A stretch of DNA of 64,000 nucleotides. Origin: Styela clava (lineage: Eukaryota; Chordata; Ascidiacea; Stolidobranchia; Styelidae). The notes under the pieces are model-generated. The model worked only from the letters and a program-made list of their open reading frames with translations. It was not told the origin of the DNA and did no database searches. Made by a program: the position numbers and the translations under genes. Of this stretch, positions 47,501 to 57,989 are shown piece after piece. Position 1 is the first letter of the stretch. Every line of letters begins with the position of its first letter. The DNA lies in contig NC_135252.1 of the NCBI RefSeq assembly GCF_964204865.1, positions 7,647,383 through 7,711,382 of the forward strand. Direction: 5' to 3'.

Positions 47501-50500
47501 TACATAGGAATGCATCATTGACAACATATATTTTTAATGATACGCAATGGTTAAAAACACCAACCATTGAGACCGAGTGACTGTGCCGGTGTTACAAATA
47601 AAATTTTCAAACCTCTCAAAGGGTTATCTCCAGACGCTAAAGCATTTAAGTTGAGGGCTGGACCAAGGCCTTGTAAACCACTGGGCAGCTCCTTCTTGGA
47701 TGATCCAACACTTTCTCTATCCAATCTAACCACCATTGGCCTGTCATACAACTTTTGATCATTGAATAAGGCTGAATTAGGTTTGTTATTAAAGAAAATA
47801 CAAAAGTAGAGAGTACAAAAAAAATACAGCATCAAAAATATAAAAATGCTACCAATTTGCTGTTGAAAATAAAAATGTTGGAATAAATGTACGGAAAGGA
47901 TACAGATTGCTTGTAGTGCTTCAAGTGGAGTTTCATAAGTAATTGTTGCCATTCCTCGACTTGTGTTATCATGGTTCAGCTGCATATCAATTTTCACAAT
48001 AGTTCCAGCAAGTTTGAAAACTTCTTTCAGTTTCGAGTACGATACGCTATAATCGAGCTGAAAGAATTTTTTTCAGTTATTTCATGTAATTGTGCCTAAA
48101 CTGTGGAATTATAAATTCAGCAATCACCCATAAAAATTTCGACAAAGGTGTTCTCTGCATCTTGCAGAATCAGTATGTTGATAATCTGTAATTAAGGTAC
48201 CTTACCTCCAAAAGGTCACTTTAATATTACTGGTAGTGGTATATATTTATGAAATACGGTACTACAGTTTATATAGATATATATAGAGATGGGCAATTTA
48301 GAATAATAAATCCAGAAGGATCTGAATCTCAAAGTATTCAAATTCAAATCCAGACGGACTCATGAATTTTTATATTTCCTGCTTCTAATTTATTAATCAA
48401 AGACGAGTGTTTTCTTTCGCATCAAAATCTCTTTGTTCGATTATATTCGCATTTCCGTAAAGGCGGCAGACATCAAACACGGTAATCTCACCCCGCATAT
48501 TCAGAATAAGTAGGCGGTGATGAACACCTCACGGCGAAGACTCGTTATTACTTTCTAGTTAGCATATAATAATAAGTATTGATGTCGACGTACAACTTAC
48601 ATTGGCAACAAAAATAGTATCTGTGGGCTGATTTCCATGAGTAAGTTCTAATATCGTCTGATTAATATTTCTTCCAGAACTAAAAGAACCCATGGATTGC
48701 TGTCTATCATCCTGGTTAAAATGAGACTGTGGTTGTGGGCCATGTCCAGGCATGGGTGGAGGTAATGACATCAAAGACTGTATGTGGCCTGGTCTGTCAT
48801 GTGGACCTCTGCCCATTTGATTTTTATTTGCATCACGCCGCATAGATCTTTTCACAAGGTCACCAAAAGGATCCTAAGATAACAAAAAAACAAACATTTA
48901 GAGATGATTCCTAAAAATGCTAGAGGTAGTTAATTTTGTTTAGGAGACTAGGCTATAGAACTAACATTTCTATTATTTATAAACTACCTAATCTTTGATT
49001 GTAGCTACGGTATATGGTTAGTGTAGAAGTCAAATGAGGTTGTCTCAGTGGTAGTGACGAAACATATAATTACACCATTGTAGAGTTTCTTAACCCTTCT
49101 GCAATATCATGTAATACATCATCGACAACCAGCAAACTTTTCATTGAGAATCTAATCCAACATAGGCTTTCTACTAATGTTGAAGGCTCAATATATAAAT
49201 GATGCAACTGAGCAGTAAAGACTAAAGCATTCCTTCCTTATCCATTCTCATCAATCCAGTATTAAAAGGGATCGGATAGGTTAGATAATGATTAACGTAA
49301 ATACTAAATATGATATACCTCTTTCACGACTAATTTTCTATCGTTTAACATGTATCCATTCATTTTGTCAACGGCATCTCTCATCAATTCCTTTGTTTTA
49401 AATTCGACAATCCTGCATGAATACGAGTACAAGATTTTTATTCCTATTCAATTATTTATTCAAGTCAGGTACCACTTCCCTTGTAATCATTGAGTTAACG
49501 GATTTTGATGTGATCAAGGAAGCAATTGAATCAACGGCTAAAGTATACCCATTAAAAAAATGATCGGTATGAAAAACAAGAACAGCACAAAGTTCATTAG
49601 GGACCTGAAGCGCTACAATTTCAAGCCTTAAAAATCAGAAGTCGAAATGGTCAATCAATGGGTCAGTAAGAAATTCGAGCAAATTGATAAAGCTATATGA
49701 TAAAAACTGATGACGGTAATTTGGCTCCCGTACTTTGACTACAGTAGCAGAGGGAAAATCTGGCCTTCAACGACAATCAATGCTATAAGAAGGCAGTGCA
49801 AGTTGAAGTTTGTATTTATCTAGCTCCACACAAGAATAACCCAAAATCAAAATTAACTTTGGAATCACCAAAAAGCAAAACAGAACAAGATATTTATTAC
49901 GGTAGATAAACCAATCAACGTCAAAGTAGAGGTTGGGAAATACTGATGGAAAAAATACCCGACCAGGTCAGATAAGGTCAAACAATAGTTTCCAAGGCAT
50001 GAAAAATCTTGCTAAATATCAACTTTGTAGCAGCAGCAAAATCTGAATAGCCCACAATAAAGACGTGTTCTAAACTTGACACTGTGTAGTCTGAGTCTTC
50101 CATGATTCATTTCACCTTGACAATATCAAATCAACTAAACTTATTTTCTGTCAACAATGCAGTTGCTAATTCACATTGAATTTCTGTGCATGTGCTCTAA
50201 TTTGATATTCAGTGAATTACTTCACTTAAACAACCCAGACAGGATATACTCCAGGATGAAAATATTACGAAAAAATTATCTCTGACAAAGTTACTGACCA
50301 TCAGAGCAAAGTTTACAATCAGTATAGCAGTCAGCAGTGGAATAAAAGCAACAGAAACATCGCACAATGTCTCAAATATGGACTTACTCTCCATCCATTA
50401 CTTCTCATTGAAACTCGAAAGCAAATTTTTATCATAACATATCAATGTAACTTACCCATATCCCTGAAGAAATGAATGAATTTGAAGAATGAATTTGTAA

Positions 50501-52981
50501 GTTCATCAGCAATACAAGTTGAATCCAAACAATGTGAAACAATTCGAGAAAACAAAAATACCACAAAGTTAAATAAGGAATTCAGTGAATTTCTGAATTA
50601 TTACGCATGACATAGCGCTTGATATTTGGTGAGATCAACTCAAACAAGGAGTAAATCGAATACTTGAGTATGCTTCAATAATATCTTTACTTCGTAAATA
50701 AATTACTTCAATGAAATAAACAACATACAAACACAAAGGTAATTTCATAATCTAGCTTCTTTTGACATTATCAAGGAAGATATAAATGTAGTATTCTGAC
50801 TACAGAAACGGTATCCGAGATATACCATATGGGAGGTCAAGATAACATAGCCGAACAATCAGAAAAACAAAACTGTTTCTTGAGCATCGATTCAGCAGTA
50901 AATGATAATATTTCCATATCCTTTCGATATTTTCAAATTTGGAACACAACAAAAGTGGACACCTTTGGTAATATGATAAAAGTATAGTCAGGGACAATAT
51001 TGAAACCAATGCATATCTAATGGCAATCCGTTAATCCGTGGGGAAGGGGATGGTTAATTAAGAAACACCCATTAAAGATATCTTGTACACAATCTCATTG
51101 TCACAATTATTCGACCTAAGCAAACACGAATTTGGCAAGCAAACTTGTAAAATATTCTTCAAAGTCAAAAGTTTCTGAGTGGAAATATAAATCGATTAAT
51201 AAATTTCCAAGCCAAAATTATATGAAAAAATGAGAAAACAATTTCATTGCATTATAACGAAAGTAATTTCAATTTACAGGTGATTATGAGACTAACAAAG
51301 TGAAACAAGTTGTACCTAGTGTCTTTCACATTTAAGAGAAACACCAACAAATCAAATTGCGAGAAGCAAAAACCTTCCAATAAGCCTTGCTGTTCCAAGA
51401 GAGCAAATTAAAATATCAATAATCGTTAGAGACCAATTCAAATGTCGTGCAATATGACCAGCACTTTCAGTAAAACGAATTATGAAGATTACCAATCCTT
51501 CAACACCAGTTTTCTCTACAAGTTGAAATAATCGCTGTGACTATTTTGGAGGTCTTAATAACAAAATCTGATAACAAGCCAAAAAGCAATATTGAGACAT
51601 TGGCCTGTAACGCCTCTAACATGTGTCTGCTTGTAAAGTCAGCACTCTGCTACCTTTATTCAACAGTAAGAAATTTACTGACCTTCGAATTACCAGCTTC
51701 ATCATTCATCAGTTCGACATAAGTTACAGAATCTGTACCAACTGCAGACAGTAGAAACAAAAAACGATTGAAGGGCGATATACGAGGGTAAATAACAGCG
51801 TTATTTAATTGGGGGAGTGGGATCAACTTTTGAAACTCGGAAGGGGAATTTAGATTCACCAATGTCGGTGTGTTTTCACTGCTTTCAGCATTCTTTTTCC
51901 AATTAGCATCGTGCTTTGCTCATGGAGTTGGGGGATGTGCAGCCGTATGATACACTGATCTATTTCTCAACGCATATGCTACTCAATACATATACTTTTG
52001 TGTTACATTGCTGATACCTATTCTAAAGTTCGTCAATAGCTGCAGTAATGTGCAGCGACTTTTTAGATTAGTGTTTGCAAAGAATCGAAGATGACAGTTG
52101 GTAAGTAGGAATTTTTTAAAGTTTGAAAGTTGGTAAGTTTTAAGTATGGTATATTTCTAGAACATTGTAGAGCTGAAACAATGTAGAAAAAATGCATATT
52201 TTTAGAATTTTCTTTGTACAAAAGAGCATTCATTTTCAGATTTTCATGAGGGCAATTTGAACACACTCTCCCTAAAAAGTGAGAAGTATATAAAGAATAT
52301 GAGTACACTGGAATATAGTAATGTGCGAAACAATTTACAAACACCCTATGTATTGCAATGTCATGTTCCAAATCGATGCCATGAACAAAGTTTGTAATTT
52401 ATTCAACCAAACCAAGCACCTTAGAACTAAGACTGTGTGAGTCCGACCATGGAACATTATGGGGTGAATTTTATAAAACATCACCAGGGAAATTAGATGA
52501 CAGAACGACTAAATGGCAACTGTAATCAGACTAAAAAAATAAAGATTAATTACTTTGCTCTCGAAAAAGATCCTTGAGAATCTGCCATTTTTGATCATAT
52601 GGAATATTGCTCACAAATATTCGATTATATGGAGGATTTTTGTTTCCTCCAGGTCTGCTTCCAATAATATCTTCTCTTGAATATGGTGTTGGTCGAGATC
52701 TCTCTCTTTCGCGACGTCGTTCTGCATGTCTTGGACTTCCGTCGCTACAATAAAAAACATGGTTGCATAATAGTTGAAAAAAAAATTGAGTTTCAATATT
52801 TTGAAAGTTATGGTACCATAGTCATAATTAAGTTTATTTTTTCCCATTCCGTAAAAAATAACATACGAAATTACCAAAATACAAAACTGAAAACCATTAA
52901 ATTTGAAGATCAAATCGTTAGATTAGGTTACATACCGGTACTGAAGTGGAATGGATCAAACACTCACTTTCTGCCATCCAT
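41551..52981 (-). CDS. hnRNP M-like RNA-binding protein, three RRMs
   Basis: Thirteen coding exons in transcription order: 52981-52968, 52744-52554, 51741-51683, 50463-50456 (8 nt), 49412-49319, 48873-48601, 48057-47904, 47771-47613, 46952-46872, 46206-46042, 45022-44896, 44603-44419, 41729-41551. All are GT/AG and in frame, giving 562 residues. RRM1 (about 46-121) has RIFVSNIPYDQKW; RRM2 (about 207-281) has TIFVANLDYSVSY; RRM3 (about 480-555) has SLFIRNLPFSLQW and RSKGYGFVHY. These mirror vertebrate hnRNP M/MYEF2 in order and in the Leu-Pro-Phe-x-x-x-Trp phrase of RRM3. The long Met-Glu-Arg repeat region of human hnRNP M is absent; a Ser/Leu/Gly linker replaces it. Expected role: nuclear splicing regulation. 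Introns host three snoRNAs and several transposons. The start codon is the least certain point. Confidence 0.9.
41860..42770. mobile_element. hAT element with transposase remnant (copy 1)
   Basis: Left end CAGGGGTTCCTAAACC and right end TTTGGGAACCTCTG, flanked by a perfect 8-bp duplication ATCTAAAA (41852-41859 and 42771-42778). GGCCCGCGG tracts lie inside both ends. On the plus strand near 42150-42250 a frame reads AHKITKKNRSFVEVEFF and ECMLQVLEVISPD, then breaks. This resembles the N-terminal part of hAT transposases of the ZBED5/GTF2IRD2 type. It lies in the last intron of the hnRNP M-like gene. Confidence 0.85.
42779..43797. mobile_element. hAT element, inverted neighbour (copy 2)
   Basis: Begins CAAGGGTTCCCAAAG directly after the duplication of copy 1 and ends TTTGGGCACTCCTG. 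Flanks ATCTAAAA and ATCTAGCA share six of eight bases. Its interior matches copy 1 in reverse complement. The minus strand at about 43140-43210 encodes VLEVISPDIKIKF, parallel to the transposase fragment of copy 1. The two are therefore opposed copies of one family side by side. Confidence 0.78.
43890..44271. mobile_element. Probable degraded hAT insertion
   Basis: A perfect 8-bp repeat TGCTAGTG flanks it (43882-43889 and 44272-44279). The right end reads TTTGGGGTCCCCTG and the left has CAGGACGACCCCAAG about 15 bp in, so the inverted ends are weak. Same intron as the preceding two elements. Confidence 0.5.
44741..44824 (-). ncRNA. C/D box snoRNA, SNORD70-like, copy 1
   Basis: Minus strand, in the intron between hnRNP M-like exons 12 and 13. 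The ends CCTGTTGTCT and AGACAACAGG form a perfect terminal stem. In order: C box ATGATGC, D' CTGA, C' ATGATGA, D CTGA. The 16 nt ending one base before box D are complementary to 18S rRNA GGUAGUGACGAAAAAU. By the D+5 rule the target is the A of GGUAG, which by my count is human 18S A512, the site guided by SNORD70 in vertebrates. Conservation of the guide across three copies supports function. Confidence 0.88.
45434..45962. mobile_element. MITE with TA target duplication (pogo/Tc1-like)
   Basis: The ends CAGGGAGTCCTCGGGTTACG and CGTAAGTCGAGGACTCCCTG are inverse complements with two mismatches, flanked by TA on both sides (45432-45433 and 45963-45964). Second-order repeats of CGAGG(C/T)(T/A)ACGAA lie inside the left end. 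529 bp, no transposase. In an hnRNP M-like intron. Confidence 0.82.
46315..46547. mobile_element. Short hAT MITE
   Basis: CAGGGGTGTGCAACC at the left and GGTTGCACATTTCTG at the right are near inverse complements. GGCCGCA words lie inside. Flanks CTTCACAT and CTTTTCAT are an 8-bp duplication with two mismatches. 233 bp, in an hnRNP M-like intron. Confidence 0.72.
47440..47525 (-). ncRNA. C/D box snoRNA, SNORD70-like, copy 2
   Basis: Minus strand, in the intron between hnRNP M-like exons 8 and 9. Terminal stem GTTGTC/GACAAC, C box ATGATGC, box D CTGA. The guide before box D is complementary to 18S GGUAGUGACGAA (12 nt), the same target A as copy 1. The internal D' and C' boxes are poorly conserved. 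The middle differs from copy 1 while stem, C box and guide are kept. Confidence 0.85.
49038..49130 (-). ncRNA. C/D box snoRNA, SNORD70-like, copy 3
   Basis: Minus strand, in the intron between hnRNP M-like exons 5 and 6. Terminal stem GGTTGTC/GACAACC, C box GATGATGT, box D CTGA. The guide is complementary to 18S GGUAGUGACGAAA (13 nt). At 93 nt it is the longest copy, and its internal part is unrelated to the other two. Confidence 0.85.
49413..51682. other. Large introns flanking the microexon
   Basis: Apart from the 8-nt exon at 50456-50463, these 2.3 kb show no other supported feature; short open frames have no conserved protein signal. I looked for further C/D snoRNA patterns and found none convincing. 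Confidence 0.5.
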
Positions 52982-53453
52982 ATCCTTGTATTCGTAGTTT
53001 TGCAGAATGCAGCAGATACTAGACTATTTTAATTTGCCCTTTTCGGATAATTACGGTACTAGCACCCACCAGCAACTACTGGTAGTAAAAAGGCACTGGG
53101 ATAGATTACAAAGTCTTATTGATAGGGAGAGAGAACCTTTTTGGACTACCGATACTGGTAACTTATGTACCGTACCTATTAAATTTAAAAAGAAGGCAAA
53201 CAAACTAGTCAAATTCGCGGAAAACTACGATGTACGTGGATAAAATCAAGTCTGTACGGTAAACCACTTAGATCCCCAACCCGCGCGAACCCTGACTTCT
53301 CACAAACACTTGAGCGCTGAAATAGGGCAAGATATTCACGAAAAATATCTTTTTTGATGCTTTAAAATTTTATTTTGCCAATTGGCACTTACAAACTGTT
53401 CTACATGTTGATTCGAAATAATCTGATGTTTAAAAAGTACTGATGGTTGATTT

Positions 53454-53861
53454 CAGGCGCGCAGACAGGATTTTCAAAACGTGGTGTCAAAATAAAAAAT
53501 TCCCATTCCCGTATGAAACAGTCGCCGCGATAACGGGCTCGTTGAAAAAAAGCCGAGTTTTCAGCGTTATAATGATTTAAATATCCAATCAATGACAACT
53601 ACGAGAATTCAAAATGTCCTTCTATATTAATTTAATTGTGCCCAACATAACTCGCGGTTTCGTCTTCTTACGTCAAAATAAAAATATTACTCCTATACAA
53701 TGAAAATACCTGAAAGTTCAGTAGTAAATCAAAAATACATATTCATCGCTTCGAAATACACACGCAACAATTGTCGCGATTACGCCACTTGTTAAATATA
53801 AAAATGTGTGGTAAACTACCCGACCCCTAACACCCCCCCCCCCCCTCTAGCTGCGCCACTG
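53454..53861. mobile_element. Short hAT element of the GGCGCAG family
   Basis: Left end CAGGCGCGCAGACAGG and right end CTAGCTGCGCCACTG, with a C-tract inside the right end as in the 18145-20042 element. Flanks GTTGATTT (53446-53453) and GCTGATTT (53862-53869) match in seven of eight bases. 408 bp, no coding frame, upstream of the hnRNP M-like gene. Confidence 0.7.
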
Positions 53862-53869
53862 GCTGATTT

Positions 53870-56800
53870 TTCCCAGTCAAACCAAATCTCCTCCGGAGAC
53901 ACAGTCACCATCAACGACTAAAATAACGTGACCATAGAGTTATGTGATTTGTAATTAAATTTTGGAAAAACGCCTAGCAAAATCACCGTATTTATGTCCT
54001 ACGCCTGAAATCTTTGTGGGTGAAAAGTGGATGAGCGCGTTCAAAATCGTGAATTTTACGTCACATTCAAACATTTTGTTTATAACAAATGCATGCTGGA
54101 GTGCAGTATGTAAAATGTGCACAACAATTGAAATTTTAGCAGTCGCTCAAGTACTTTTCACTGAAGAGTAGAGTAGGACATATATTTAGGGTAAGACGGT
54201 AGGCTAGTTCTTGGATTTTCAGGCACGGTCGCAAACATTGACTCGTTTCCGTGGTGGTCCGCTATTCGTTGTCTTTACAGAATTTTGGTACAAAACGAAT
54301 AACGCGATACCGGCAGTCATTTTGTCTTCCGGGAACGCCAGTTTAGTTGCAGCAATCAAAAAATAGTTCAGAAAAATCAACAACATGCTGGGCCAGTTGA
54401 TTTTTTCGCACCGGTACCGGTACATTCCTCCTTTTGAATATTTCGCAACTCTTCATTCCTCTCACATTATGCATAAAAACTCTGCTAGTTGGTCATCCTG
54501 TAATGGACTACGCCTACGGTATTAGCCAGGAATACGCGCGACTTGCACTTTGCTTTTGGTACCCTGCGATCGGTATGTTAGTCGTTGCCTGCGATCCAGG
54601 ACTCGAGTCCGTGACGTCATAATGGGAACGCAAAATGTTGGGGCAGGTCGAGATATCTTCCCTGTCTACCACCAAAGTCCTCAATTTTGTTGTCATTCCT
54701 AGCATTGTAACGTCGCAGCCATTACCTAACGGCCTGAAAGTCATGAAAAACAGAATTTTGATATACGGTACTGTAAATGGTAGAGATTTGCTTCTTCAAT
54801 GTTGCACAGTTTCTAGCAGAAGTGTAAATGTAAACATTCGAAAAGTCACTCATTATTGACTTAGCATTCAAGTTAGCCAATAATTTTGCCTTGTGAAAAA
54901 TTTGTTTCTTTCTGCTTTAAAAGGGATCATTCCTATGGTGACAAAACTCCTGAAAGACATACATAAGTCCCCAATGCAGAAAACAGCAGAAAATATTAAA
55001 CGCTGAACATTTTATTTCATAGCTACTTTGTATACAATAAAAGTATGATGTTATTTTCCTGTAAAGATGTTTGAACAAGGTAAAAAATACTAATACAATA
55101 ATTGAGACAAATGGCACAGCTATGTGCTAGGAACCGGTGTCAAAAAAAACAGTCACTGTTAAACTTTAACACAAACTGTTAGTACTATGTCCAAAAATTA
55201 GATTTTCAGAAACTAAAATCAGTGTTTAGGAAATTCAATTATTGTTTGATCAAACAGAGTTGACTGAACAATGACCTATATAAACTTTTGTATCTATGCT
55301 TAGAACTCACTACTGAAAAATTTAATACTAGAAACCGATATGTATGTCAGATACTATTCATATATCTCTAACATCAACACAACATACGGAACACTGTTAA
55401 ATCAATGGGAAATTTTCAACAATGGCATAAGCAACAGACATACCACATCAGGCAATTCTGTTCCCAAGTTGGACTCAATCTTACTACTTGAAAATTATTA
55501 GAAAATAAGCAATGAATTATTAAGCTCCTCCAAAAGTAATCATAGCCATCAAGCACACAAAACAAACTTAAAAATCTCTGCATGGCCAGAATAAGATTTA
55601 TGTTGTGCATGATTAGAAATCCAGTCAACACAGCTGATGTAATTGTAATATAATTCCAAGGAATACATATGCAATTCAAAAATATCTCTCACAGAACATT
55701 TGACACGGTGCAATCTAGTGACTAAACTGGGAGTAGAAAAAGCAAAATTAACACAGGTATGATTCAGAAATTCTGACTGATTAGTGTCATAAAACGAACT
55801 GTCTGTCACACTGTTAGAAAGCACTTCGTATTTGTATATTCACTTAGATATAATATTACAAAGTTGATAACCACATTGCATGCTTGGGAAATTACTCAAA
55901 TCTAACACATATTTTACATTTCATTGATAAAAAACAGGTTATATCATATCACTTCCAACCTTTTTAATTATCGGTAGTCCAACAAAAATCAAAACAAGTC
56001 TGAACATAAATTTAGCAGTAACCTCAATCATTTGTAGAATTATGGTAAAACAAAAGTCTGTGCCACATGAAAGATATCCTGCACAGGGTTCAAATTAGGT
56101 AATTCCAATGTGAATGAATAGGTTTTAGCTTTACTGAATACAAGTTTTAGAGAGGACAGTTTGCATCAGAATTAACAAACAATCATGTCATAATTCCGAA
56201 TGATTAAATATGAAGCACGTTTAACTTATTTTTTTCATGGTTAATGCGTATTATTAAAGATTATCTTGAACAGTGTTGAAACAGACATGACAATGAACTT
56301 TGTTAATAATACATAGAATGATTTATTTTTCGAATTTCTACCAATGAAATTGGTCAGTTTTATTGGATCAAAATTTGAATAAAATCTGGTATAGATTACT
56401 ATTTATCTGCATTATAGATTAATTCTTATTCATTTGGACTGAAGCTTCTGGAGTAAATTTTGATTATGAACATCGCAAGTAGAAAGGCGTTAGTTGACAT
56501 ATTTTAATGCTTGTGGAGATTCGAGCCAAGTCAAACAAGAAACTATCGAAGTAAGTTTAATTTAATTTTCAAAAGTCGATCAGCTAGCTTCAAGTGGGAA
56601 AGAGACTGTTGTCTCAATTTCATGATTGACAATCATGAAAATTCAATATGTATACATAAAGAACCACCTTTTATTGTTTAAAAATACTCATTCTATATGA
56701 TTACTATTCTATGTATGTTAAATTTATTTTAATATATCGGACACACAGCAAAGTCCTATTCACCAAGCATACAATAATTAAATAGCATAAATAACATTGT

Positions 56801-57989
56801 ATGGCATTCGTACATAAAAAAATTAATTGAAATCAGAAGGTTAATAAAGACGTTGGTGATAATTGACACAAAGAACAAAGCAATGCTTCACAATCTCAAA
56901 AAAATGGTTTAACCAGGCCTTTGTTAAGATATGGAGAGGTTGAAGGTTTAGTTTGTGTTACAAAATGATTACATTTGAAAAAAGAAATGACTTTATATTT
57001 CATCTTGATTTACATGATTACAGAAGAAAAAAAATCGAACATATCCAAATAAATCATTTGGGCAGCTCAAATAAATGTGGCCTTAAATTACCTTTTAGCA
57101 GATCACGAGAATACAATACAACGAAAAGCTGTCATTCACTCAATTCAAATTTTGAGTGATATTATTGAAACTAAAGCAATCATAATCAGATCATGTTTAA
57201 TTTAAAATATACTTTGGTAAAAAAGAATGAAAGCATGGCACAATTACCCAATGACATATTAATCGCAAGGTAAAGTCGAAGACAAAAAATTATATAACAA
57301 AATATTTGAATCAACAGTTTTACTGTTTCATGAGTGGAATAGTGGAATTTTTGATGCACCATTCAGGACAAAAGACAATGATAAACGATTATTTATTACC
57401 AATTTCATTATTTCTTTCTAGACAGAAGTCAATTTTAATCTCCATATATATTCGTATTTGCAGAAATATGGCACCAACCATCATACTATGTTGATAAATC
57501 CTAACTGCGAAAATCCTTTCAATTATGCAAGCCACATCGGGAAGGAAGATAAACCAAAATCGAGGCAGATATCAAAATAAAAATATTTTCAAGGCCTTTA
57601 ACGACATGACAATACTTGAACACAAAATATGCATTTGAGAAAAATTGCATTTTGACTTACTTTTTAACACATTATTCAGGATTATTTTTCCAGTTAACCA
57701 AAAAATCGAATTCCTATATCATCCATGCTATATATTTCCATTAGAAAAATTTTGACAAATTCACATTACTAAACATCTAGAAAACACTTGGAGAATGGCA
57801 TATTATATTTTTGCCACCATCGATTAGTCATCTGGAGCAAGCACAAGGTAACACAATACCTGGTCTGGTACCAATCAAAAATCATTCTGCGGCGATATGT
57901 TAAGTCAATGTATTGACGGGAGAGGACGTCACACAGCTAATAATTACTTGTAGAAATCCAAAAAAATACTCGCCATGGTAGAGTTTATA
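53870..57989. other. Long gene-free stretch, partly M-Ras 3' flank
   Basis: No exon of either neighbouring gene was recognised, and no conserved protein in any frame. A CACCGGTACCGGTACA palindrome sits near 54409. The right part should include the M-Ras 3' UTR, since the stop codon is at 57990-57992, but I could not choose a poly(A) site. Confidence 0.4.

Noticed and set aside
53007-53243. 78-residue plus-strand open frame upstream of the hnRNP M-like gene
   Set aside because: No recognisable domain, no splice context and no paralog; consistent with chance.
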